Below, in pieces: positions 1 through 8,583 of a DNA stretch of 64,000 nucleotides; the first letter of the stretch is position 1; each line of letters starts with the position of its first letter. This DNA comes from Aristolochia californica. Its lineage: Eukaryota > Streptophyta > Magnoliopsida > Piperales > Aristolochiaceae. The stretch spans positions 14,937,237 through 15,001,236 of the forward strand of contig JARWKL010000009.1 of NCBI GenBank assembly GCA_029961685.1. The letters are read 5' to 3'. Both the position numbers and the translations under genes were made by a program. The notes beneath the pieces are model-generated. The model searched no databases. It saw nothing but the letters and a program-made list of their open reading frames with translations, and was not told the origin of the DNA.

Positions 1-470
1 ACAAGCCATTATTTTGCCCATTAACGAAAAGCTGACCTAGCGATCATTGATCATTGTAAACTGATTTATCATGCGTGACGGGCCACATTTTTTTAAGGAT
101 TGACTTTTGGGTTGGGATTCAACACTCAGTTTAAAATTCCCTCGCCTCCCCTTTTCCCGACGATTGTAAAACCTGATATATAAAGACTAAAAGGAGTTTT
201 AAATCCCTATAAAATTACACAAACTTTTTGGAAATATCTCTCTCCATATTTGTGCATTGTGCATTTCCATTTTAGATGTGTACATTTTTCTTAAATCAAA
301 ACTTGAGTTTTCACTTTTTCCTTCATCTCGTAGACAAAAAACAGAATAGATGACAACGAAATGAAAATTTTAGACTCTGTGTATGGTGAAAATTTAAAGC
401 AATAACAAACGTAAGTAAAGAAAATTTATTCACACACCACAAATGAAGAAAAAAGTTTTCTCATCCAAGT
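1..470. repeat. Partial monomer, D-type tail
   Basis: This is the right two-thirds of a monomer whose left part lies outside the window. It carries the D-type tail markers: AACGAAAAGCTGA, GCGTGACGG, AAGGATTGAC, ATTGTAAAACCTGA, the AAAAGGAG variant and CCCTATAAAATT. A D tail directly before the A monomer at 471 keeps the A-B-C-D register, so the HOR array continues leftwards beyond the window edge. Confidence 0.93.
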
Positions 471-617
471 TTGGGAAATTCCACTAGTTCAACAACCCCA
501 GTAGGTTGGAATTTGATAAGAAAGAGAATTTTCTACACATGCTTTAAAAAATGGATATGCATGGCTCGAAACATGTTAAAGTTTCAAATTACCCATGGAT
601 CCAAACCTTTCAAAAAG

Positions 618-623
618 AATAAA
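618..623 (+). promoter_or_regulatory. AATAAA hexamer in each monomer (representative)
   Basis: AATAAA at 618-623 matches the canonical eukaryotic poly(A) signal and lies about 230 bp before the TATA-like box of the same monomer, or about 440 bp after that of the previous one. It is lost in a few copies, such as AAGAACAAAAAAC (34982 and 37012 monomers) and AAAGATTAAAAAAC (50552 and 55290 monomers). In AT-rich DNA this hexamer is common by chance, so its role is only a possibility. Confidence 0.2.
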
Positions 624-851
624 AAACTTCTCATTAAATTCTCAAGTGAATGTGCCGTGGGATATTTAACCGAGTCAAACAAGCCATTATTTTGCCCATT
701 AACAAAAAGCTGACCTAGCGATCATTGATCATTGTAAACTGATTTATCATGCGTAACGGGCCACATTTTTTTAAGGAATGACTTTTGGGTTGGGATTCAA
801 CACTCAGTTTAAAATTCCCTCGCCTCCCCTTTTCCCGACGATTGCAAAACA

Positions 852-863
852 CTATATATAAAG
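852..863 (+). promoter_or_regulatory. TATA-box-like element, present in each monomer (representative)
   Basis: CTATATATAAAG at 852-863 fits the eukaryotic TATA-box consensus TATAWAW. Equivalent positions in other types read GATATATAAAG (B, D, F, G) or GATATATAAATT (C, I, J). The core TATATAAA is kept in every copy I checked except 40780-40790 (GATAAATAAAG). It follows a pyrimidine-rich GC patch by about 12 bp. Because monomers are nearly identical overall, conservation alone does not show function, and no transcript evidence can be seen in sequence. Confidence 0.3.
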
Positions 864-926
864 ACTAAAACGAGTTTTAAATCCCTAAAAATTACACAAA
901 CTTTTTGGAAATATCTCTCTCCATAT

Positions 927-940
927 TTGTGCATTGTGCA
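927..940. repeat. Tandem TTGTGCA doublet inside each monomer (representative)
   Basis: TTGTGCA is repeated twice without a gap at 927-940 and at the same place in nearly all monomers. It is the only short perfect internal tandem repeat I noticed in the unit. Rare mutants are TATTTAAGCATTG (about 47620) and GTGTATTTCC (about 51690). Confidence 0.7.
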
Positions 941-1147
941 TTTCCATTTTAGATGTGTACATTTTTCTTAAATCAAAACTTGGGTTTTCACTTTTTCCTT
1001 CATCTCGTAGACAAAAAACAGAATAGATGACAACGAAATGAAAATTTTAGACTCTGTGTATGGAGAAAATTTAAAGCAATAACAAACGTAAGTAAATAAA
1101 ATTTAATCACACACCACAAATGAAGAAAAAAGTTTTCTTATCCAAGT

Positions 1148-1824
1148 GTGGGAAATTCCACTAGTTCAACAACCCCAATAGGTTGGAATTTGATAAGAAA
1201 GAGATTTTTCTACACATGCTTTAAAAAATGGATATGCATGCTCGAAACATTTTAAAGTTGAAAATGAACCATGGATCCAAACCTTTCAAAAAGAATAAAA
1301 GACTTCTCATTAAATTCTAAAGTGAACGTGCGGTGGGATATTTAACCGAGTCAAACAAGCCATTATTTTGCCCATTAACGAAAAGTTGACCTAGCGATCA
1401 TTGATCATTGTAAACTGATTTATCATGCGTGACGGGCCACATTTTTTTAAGGAATGACTTTTGGGTTGGGATTCAACACTCAGTTTAAAATTCCCTCTCC
1501 TCCCCTTTTCCCGACGATTGCAAAACCTGATATATAAAGACTAAAACGAGTTTTAAATCCCTATAAAATTACACAAACTTTTTGGAAATATCTCTCTCCA
1601 TATTTGTGCATTGTGCATTTCCATTTTAGATGTGTTCATTTTTCTTAAATCAAAACTTGAGTTTTCACTTTTTCCTTCATCTCGTAGACAAAAAACAGAA
1701 TAGATGACAACGAAATGAAAATTTTAGACTCTGTGTATGGAGAAAATTTAAAGCAATAACAAACGTAAGTAAAGAAAATTTATTCACACACCACAAATGA
1801 AGAAAAAAGTTTCCTCATCCAAGT
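1148..1824. repeat. Type B monomer (reference copy)
   Basis: Length 677 bp. It opens with GTGGG rather than TTGGG. It carries CATGCTCG without the extra G, ACATTTTAAAGTTG, AAAATGAACC, ATTCTAAAGTGAACG, AACGAAAAGTTGA and CCCTCTCC, with the long CCCTATAAAATT form. Here the tail has TGTGTTC and TATGGAGAA and leads into a C monomer. A second B tail, with TGTGTAC and TATGGTGAA, occurs where B is followed by E- or G-type monomers (for example the copies starting at 22121, 30244, 37689 and 47166). Confidence 0.93.
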
Positions 1825-2500
1825 TTGGGAAATTCCACTAGTTCAGCAACCCCAATAGGTTGGAATTTGATAAGAAAGGGATTTTTCTACACATGCTTTA
1901 AAAAATGGATATGCATGCTCGAAACATGTTAAAGTTGCAAATGACCCATGGATCCAAACCTTTCAAAAAGAATAAAAAACTTCTCATTAAATTCTCAAGT
2001 GAACGTGCGGTGGGATATTTAACCGAGTAATACAAGCCATTATTTTGCCCATTAACGAAAAGCTGACCTAGCGATCATTGATCATTGTAAACTGATTTAT
2101 CATGCGTAACGGGCCACATTTTTTTAAGCAATGACTTTTGGGTTGGGATTCAAAACTCAGTTTAAAATTCCCTCGCCTCCCCTTTTCCCGACGATTGTAA
2201 AACCTGATATATAAATTCTAAAACGAGTTTTAAATCCCTAAAAATTACACAAACTTTTTGGAAATATCTCTCTCCATATTTGTGCATTGTGCATTTCCAT
2301 TTTAGATGTGTACATTTTTCTTAAATCAAAACTTTAGTTTTCACTTTTTCCTTCATCTCGTAGACAAAAAACAGAATAGATGACAACGAAATGAAAATTT
2401 TAGACTCTGTGTATGGAGAAAATTTAAAGCAATAACAAACGTAAGTAATGAAAATTTATTCACACACCACAAATGAAGAAAAAATTTTCCTCATCCAAGT
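1825..2500. repeat. Type C monomer (reference copy)
   Basis: Length 676 bp, the shortest regular type, because it lacks both one-base insertions. Markers are GTTTCCTC just before its start, CAGCAACCCCAATAGG, AAGAAAGGGA, the unusual GAGTAATACAAG in place of GAGTCAAACAAG, TTAAGCAATGAC, CAAAACTC, the TATATAAATTCT form of the TATA-like box, ACTTTAG and AAGTAATGAAAA. It is always followed by a D monomer in the left third of the window. Confidence 0.93.
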
Positions 2501-3177
2501 TTGGGAAATTCCACTAGTTCAGCAACACAAATAGGTTGGAATTTGATAAGAAAGGGATTTTTCTACACATGCTTTAAAAAATGGATATGCATGCTCGAAA
2601 CATGTTAAAGTTGCAAATGACCCATGGATCCAAACCTTTCAAAAAGAATAAAAAACTTCTCATTAAATTCTCAAGTGAACGTGCGGTGGGATATTTAACC
2701 GAGTCAAACAAGCCATTATTTTGCCCATTAACGAAAAGCTGACCTAGCGATCATTGATCATTGTAAACTGATTTATCATGCGTGACGGGCCACATTTTTT
2801 TAAGGATTGACTTTTGGGTTGGGATTCAACACTCAGTTTAAAATTCCCTCGCCTCCCCTTTTCCCGACGATTGTAAAACCTGATATATAAAGACTAAAAG
2901 GAGTTTTAAATCCCTATAAAATTACACAAACTTTTTGGAAATATCTCTCTCCATATTTGTGCATTGTGCATTTCCATTTTAGATGTGTACATTTTTCTTA
3001 AATCAAAACTTGAGTTTTCACTTTTTCCTTCATCTCGTAGACAAAAAACAGAATAGATGACAACGAAATGAAAATTTTAGACTCTGTGTACGGTGAAAAT
3101 TTAAAGCAATAACAAACGTAAGTAAAGAAAATTTATTCACACACCACAAATGAAGAAAAAAGTTTTCTCATCCAAGT
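2501..3177. repeat. Type D monomer (D1 variant, reference copy)
   Basis: Length 677 bp. Markers are AAAATTTTCCTC before its start, CAGCAACAC with A at 2529 (D1; the D2 variant has C here), AAGAAAGGGA, CATGCTCG, AACGAAAAGCTGA, GCGTGACGG, AAGGATTGAC, ATTGTAAAACCTGA, AAAAGGAG and the long CCCTATAAAATT. Its tail with TACGGTGAA or TATGGTGAA and GTTTTCTC precedes an A-type monomer. The D1 copies start at 2501, 7907 and 17382. The D2 copies start at 5208, 10614, 13998, 20089 and 24828. Confidence 0.92.
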
Positions 3178-5884
3178 TTGGGAAATTCCACTAGTTCAAC
3201 AACCCCAGTAGGTTGGAATTTGATAAGAAAGAGAATTTTCTACACATGCTTTAAAAAATGGATATGCATGGCTCGAAACATGTTAAAGTTTCAAATGACC
3301 CATGGATCCAAACCTTTCAAAAAGAATAAAAAACTTCTCATTAAATTCTCAAGTGAATGTGCCGTGGGATATTTAACCGAGTCAAACAAGCCATTATTTT
3401 GCCCATTAACAAAAAGCTGACCTAGCGATCATTGATCATTGTAAACTGATTTATCATGCGTAACGGGCCACATTTTTTTAAGGAATGACTTTTGGGTTGG
3501 GATTCAACACTCAGTTTAAAATTCCCTCGCCTCCCCTTTTCCCGACGATTGCAAAACACTATATATAAAGACTAAAACGAGTTTTAAATCCCTAAAAATT
3601 ACACAAACTTTTTGGAAATATCTCTCTCCATATTTGTGCATTGTGCATTTCCATTTTAGATGTGTACATTTTTCTTAAATCAAAACTTGGGTTTTCACTT
3701 TTTCCTTCATCTCGTAGACAAAAAACAGAATAGATGACAACGAAATGAAAATTTTAGACTCTGTGTATGGAGAAAATTTAAAGCAATAACAAACGTAAGT
3801 AAATAAAATTTAATCACACACCACAAATGAAGAAAAAAGTTTTCTTATCCAAGTGTGGGAAATTCCACTAGTTCAACAACCCCAATAGGTTGGAATTTGA
3901 TAAGAAAGAGATTTTTCTACACATGCTTTAAAAAATGGATATGCATGCTCGAAACATTTTAAAGTTGAAAATGAACCATGGATCCAAACCTTTCAAAAAG
4001 AATAAAAGACTTCTCATTAAATTCTAAAGTGAACGTGCGGTGGGATATTTAACCGAGTCAAACAAGCCATTATTTTGCCCATTAACGAAAAGTTGACCTA
4101 GCGATCATTGATCATTGTAAACTGATTTATCATGCGTGACGGGCCACATTTTTTTAAGGAATGACTTTTGGGTTGGGATTCAACACTCAGTTTAAAATTC
4201 CCTCTCCTCCCCTTTTCCCGACGATTGCAAAACCTGATATATAAAGACTAAAACGAGTTTTAAATCCCTATAAAATTACACAAACTTTTTGGAAATATCT
4301 CTCTCCATATTTGTGCATTGTGCATTTCCATTTTAGATGTGTTCATTTTTCTTAAATCAAAACTTGAGTTTTCACTTTTTCCTTCATCTCGTAGACAAAA
4401 AACAGAATAGATGACAACGAAATGAAAATTTTAGACTCTGTGTATGGAGAAAATTTAAAGCAATAACAAACGTAAGTAAAGAAAATTTATTCACACACCA
4501 CAAATGAAGAAAAAAGTTTCCTCATCCAAGTTTGGGAAATTCCACTAGTTCAGCAACCCCAATAGGTTGGAATTTGATAAGAAAGGGATTTTTCTACACA
4601 TGCTTTAAAAAATGGATATGCATGCTCGAAACATGTTAAAGTTGCAAATGACCCATGGATCCAAACCTTTCAAAAAGAATAAAAAACTTCTCATTAAATT
4701 CTCAAGTGAACGTGCGGTGGGATATTTAACCGAGTAATACAAGCCATTATTTTGCCCATTAACGAAAAGCTGACCTAGCGATCATTGATCATTGTAAACT
4801 GATTTATCATGCGTAACGGGCCACATTTTTTTAAGCAATGACTTTTGGGTTGGGATTCAAAACTCAGTTTAAAATTCTCTCGCCTCCCCTTTTCCCGACG
4901 ATTGTAAAACCTGATATATAAATTCTAAAACGAGTTTTAAATCCCTAAAAATTACACAAACTTTTTGGAAATATCTCTCTCCATATTTGTGCATTGTGCA
5001 TTTCCATTTTAGATGTGTACATTTTTCTTAAATCAAAACTTTAGTTTTCACTTTTTCCTTCATCTCGTAGACAAAAAACAGAATAGATGACAACGAAATG
5101 AAAATTTTAGACTCTGTGTATGGAGAAAATTTAAAGCAATAACAAACGTAAGTAATGAAAATTTATTCACACACCACAAATGAAGAAAAAATTTTCCTCA
5201 TCCAAGTTTGGGAAATTCCACTAGTTCAGCAACACCAATAGGTTGGAATTTGATAAGAAAGGGATTTTTCTACACATGCTTTAAAAAATGGATATGCATG
5301 CTCGAAACATGTTAAAGTTGCAAATGACCCATGGATCCAAACCTTTCAAAAAGAATAAAAAACTTCTCATTAAATTCTCAAGTGAACGTGCGGTGGGATA
5401 TTTAACCGAGTCAAACAAGCCATTATTTTGCCCATTAACGAAAAGCTGACCTAGCGATCATTGATCATTGTAAACTGATTTATCATGCGTGACGGGCCAC
5501 ATTTTTTTAAGGATTGACTTTTGGGTTGGGATTCAACACTCAGTTTAAAATTCCCTCGCCTCCCCTTTTCCCGACGATTGTAAAACCTGATATATAAAGA
5601 CTAAAAGGAGTTTTAAATCCCTATAAAATTACACAAACTTTTTGGAAATATCTCTCTCCATATTTGTGCATTGTGCATTTCCATTTTAGATGTGTACATT
5701 TTTCTTAAATCAAAACTTGAGTTTTCACTTTTTCCTTCATCTCGTAGACAAAAAACAGAATAGATGACAACGAAATGAAAATTTTAGACTCTGTGTATGG
5801 TGAAAATTTAAAGCAATAACAAACGTAAGTAAAGAAAATTTATTCACACACCACAAATGAAGAAAAAAGTTTTCTCATCCAAGT
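3178..5884. repeat. HOR1 block 2: A-B-C-D2 (2,707 bp)
   Basis: Monomers start at 3178 (A), 3855 (B), 4532 (C) and 5208 (D2). The block is almost identical to block 1 but ends in D2 (C at 5236), and the following A-type monomer has TTAGG instead of TTGGG. Private changes include T at 4878 in the pyrimidine-rich patch. Confidence 0.95.
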
Positions 5885-6560
5885 TTAGGAAATTCCACTA
5901 GTTCAACAACCCCAGTAGGTTGGAATTTGATAAGAAAGAGATTTTTCTACACATGCTTTAAAAAATGGATATGCATGCTCGAAACATGTTAAAGTTGCAA
6001 ATGACCCATGGATCCAAACCTTTCAAAAAGAATAAAAAACTTCTCATTAAATTCTCAAGTGAACGTGCGGTGGGATATTTAACCGAGTCAAACAAGCCAT
6101 TATTTTGCCCATTAACGAAAAGCTGACCTAGCGATCATTGATCATTGTAAACTGATTTATCATGCGTAACGGGCCACATTTTTTTAAGGAATGACTTTTG
6201 GGTTGGGATTCAACACTCAGTTTAAAATTCCCTCGCCTCCCCTTTTCCCGACGATTGCAAAACACTATATATAAAGACTAAAACGAGTTTTAAATCCCTA
6301 AAAATTACACAAACTTTTTGGAAATATCTCTCTCCATATTTGTGCATTGTGCATTTCCATTTTAGATGTGTACATTTTTCTTAAATCAAAACTTGGGTTT
6401 TCACTTTTTCCTTCATCTCGTAGACAAAAAACAGAATAGATGACAACGAAATGAAAATTTTAGACTCTGTGTATGGAGAAAATTTAAAGCAATAACAAAC
6501 GTAAGTAAATAAAATTTAATCACACACCACAAATGAAGAAAAAAGTTTTCTTATCCAAGT
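5885..6560. repeat. Hybrid monomer A' (A start, C/D-like middle, A tail)
   Basis: The copy begins with TTAGGAAATTCC and the A marker CCCCAGTAGG. From CATGCTCG to AACGAAAAGCTGA (about 5970-6126) it then matches C/D-type sequence. From GCGTAACGG (about 6164) to its end it matches an A tail. It is 676 bp because it has neither one-base insertion. It resembles the A'D monomers at 11291 and 14675 up to about 6126, and ordinary A monomers after that. It may therefore derive from an A'D-plus-A pair by loss of one repeat length through unequal exchange in the roughly 40 bp between these markers. Confidence 0.85.
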
Positions 6561-8583
6561 GTGGGAAATTCCACTAGTTCAACAACCCCAATAGGTTGGA
6601 ATTTGATAAGAAAGAGATTTTTCTACACAAAAAATGGATATGCATGCTCGAAACATTTTAAAGTTGAAAATGAACCATGGATCCAAACCTTTCAAAAAGA
6701 ATAAAAGACTTCTCATTAAATTCTAAAGTGAACGTGCGGTGGGATATTTAACCGAGTCAAACAAGCCATTATTTTGCCCATTAACGAAAAGTTGACCTAG
6801 CGATCATTGATCATTGTAAACTGATTTATCATGCGTGACGGGCCACATTTTTTTAAGGAATGACTTTTGGGTTGGGATTCAACACTCAGTTTAAAATTCC
6901 CTCTCCTCCCCTTTTCCCGACGATTGCAAAACCTGATATATAAAGACTAAAACGAGTTTTAAATCCCTATAAAATTACACAAACTTTTTGGAAATATCTC
7001 TCTCCATATTTGTGCATTGTGCATTTCCATTTTAGATGTTTTCATTTTTCTTAAATCAAAACTTGAGTTTTCACTTTTTCCTTCATCTCGTAGACAAAAA
7101 ACAGAATAGATGACAACGAAATGAAAATTTTAGACTCTGTGTATGGAGAAAATTTAAAGCAATAACAAACGTAAGTAAAGAAAATTTATTCACACACCAC
7201 AAATGAAGAAAAAAGTTTCCTCATCCAAGTTTGGGAAATTCCACTAGTTCAGCAACCCCAATAGGTTGGAATTTGATAAGAAAGGGATTTTTCTACACAT
7301 GCTTTAAAAAATGGATATGCATGCTCGAAACATGTTAAAGTTGCAAATGACCCATGGATCCAAACCTTTCAAAAAGAATAAAAAACTTCTCATTAAATTC
7401 TCAAGTGAACGTGCGGTGGGATATTTAACCGAGTAATACAAGCCATTATTTTGCCCATTAACGAAAAGCTGACCTAGCGATCATTGATCATTGTAAACTG
7501 ATTTATCATGCGTAACGGGCCACATTTTTTTAAGCAATGACTTTTGGGTTGGGATTCAAAACTCAGTTTAAAATTCCCTCGCCTCCCCTTTTCCCGACGA
7601 TTGTAAAACCTGATATATAAATTCTAAAACGAGTTTTAAATCCCTAAAAATTACACAAACTTTTTGGAAATATCTCTCTCCATATTTGTGCATTGTGCAT
7701 TTCCATTTTAGATGTGTACATTTTTCTTAAATCAAAACTTTAGTTTTCACTTTTTCCTTCATCTCGTAGACAAAAAACAGAATAGATGACAACGAAATGA
7801 AAATTTTAGACTCTGTGTATGGAGAAAATTTAAAGCAATAACAAACGTAAGTAATGAAAATTTATTCACACACCACAAATGAAGAAAAAATTTTCCTCAT
7901 CCAAGTTTGGGAAATTCCACTAGTTCAGCAACACAAATAGGTTGGAATTTGATAAGAAAGGGATTTTTCTACACATGCTTTAAAAAATGGATATGCATGC
8001 TCGAAACATGTTAAAGTTGCAAATGACCCATGGATCCAAACCTTTCAAAAAGAATAAAAAACTTCTCATTAAATTCTCAAGTGAACGTGCGGTGGGATAT
8101 TTAACCGAGTCAAACAAGCCATTATTTTGCCCATTAACGAAAAGCTGACCTAGCGATCATTGATCATTGTAAACTGATTTATCATGCGTGACGGGCCACA
8201 TTTTTTTAAGGATTGACTTTTGGGTTGGGATTCAACACTCAGTTTAAAATTCCCTCGCCTCCCCTTTTCCCGACGATTGTAAAACCTGATATATAAAGAC
8301 TAAAAGGAGTTTTAAATCCCTATAAAATTACACAAACTTTTTGGAAATATCTCTCTCCATATTTGTGCATTGTGCATTTCCATTTTAGATGTGTACATTT
8401 TTCTTAAATCAAAACTTGAGTTTTCACTTTTTCCTTCATCTCGTAGACAAAAAACAGAATAGATGACAACGAAATGAAAATTTTAGACTCTGTGTATGGT
8501 GAAAATTTAAAGCAATAACAAACGTAAGTAAAGAAAATTTATTCACACACCACAAATGAAGAAAAAAGTTTTCTCATCCAAGT
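5885..8583. repeat. HOR1 block 3: A'-B(deleted)-C-D1 (2,699 bp)
   Basis: Monomers start at 5885 (A'), 6561 (B), 7231 (C) and 7907 (D1). The block is 8 bp short of 2,707. One missing base is the extra G absent from A'. The other seven come from a private deletion in the B monomer at about 6628, where ACACATGCTTTAAAAAA has become ACACAAAAAA. The C monomer is preceded by ATGTTTTCATT, a change shared with the B tail of block 4. Confidence 0.94.

Larger units (their letters stand above)
471..1147. repeat. Type A monomer (reference copy)
   Basis: Length 677 bp. Markers are CCCCAGTAGG (497-506), the one-base-longer CATGGCTCG (560-568), GTTTCAAAT (581-589), AACAAAAAG (701-709), the CACTATATATAAAG form of the TATA-like box (850-863), the short CCCTAAAAATT form, ACTTGGG (978-984) and a tail AAATAAAATTTAATC that always precedes a B monomer. 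The extra G in CATGGCTCG keeps an 80-codon frame open from TTG at 471. I regard that frame as non-coding. Confidence 0.93.
471..3177. repeat. HOR1 block 1: A-B-C-D1 (2,707 bp)
   Basis: Four monomers start at 471 (A), 1148 (B), 1825 (C) and 2501 (D1). The block is followed at 3178 by another A, exactly 2,707 bp downstream. By eye I found only three differences from the next block: T/G at 590 versus 3297, A/C at 2529 versus 5236 (the D1/D2 marker) and C/T at the position matching 4878, plus the TACGG/TATGG change before the following A. The four monomers differ among themselves at many more positions, which is the defining pattern of a higher-order repeat. Confidence 0.95.

Noticed and set aside
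471..510. Possible RNA polymerase III B-box (GTTCAACAAC and GATTCAACAC)
   Set aside because: Both miss the GWTCRANNC consensus at one or more positions and no A-box lies at a suitable distance. No tRNA, 5S rRNA or SINE-like structure is visible.
471..713. Recurrent 80-codon open frame beginning MGNSTSS, open in 30 monomers
   Set aside because: The first codon is TTG and an upstream in-frame stop precedes any ATG; the first in-frame ATG lies 30 codons in. The frame is lost in most monomers by the missing G in CATGCTCG, by TAG in TTATAG (E), or by TAA in ATTCTAAAG. Most differences between copies change the amino acid (I/F, F/L, C/R, S/R, V/I, K/E, T/I), so there is no sign of protein-level selection. 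Its repetition follows from the satellite's homogeneity.
781..800. Telomere-like TTTTGGGTTGGG and telo-box-like AAATCCCTAAAA stretches
   Set aside because: Neither contains two consecutive canonical telomere units, and they are degenerate single matches. They do not show a telomeric origin or position.
831..850. CENP-B-box-like match on the minus strand overlapping CCCGACGATTGCAAAA
   Set aside because: It matches 7 of the 9 essential bases at best, and 6 in copies with ATTGTAAAA. A 7-of-9 match is expected once or twice per 677 bp on two strands with equal base frequencies, so it has no weight.
953..1030. Short ATG frames after the TATA-like box (25 codons here; 14 codons from the ATG in AAATGAAGAAA)
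   Set aside because: They are too short to judge, low in complexity, and without a consistent context. They are expected by chance in AT-rich DNA.
1085..1095. GTAAGT splice-donor-like motif (ACGTAAGTAA)
   Set aside because: It is a perfect donor consensus in each monomer, but no matching exon structure or coding frame is present. A six-base match in repetitive AT-rich DNA is not evidence of an intron.
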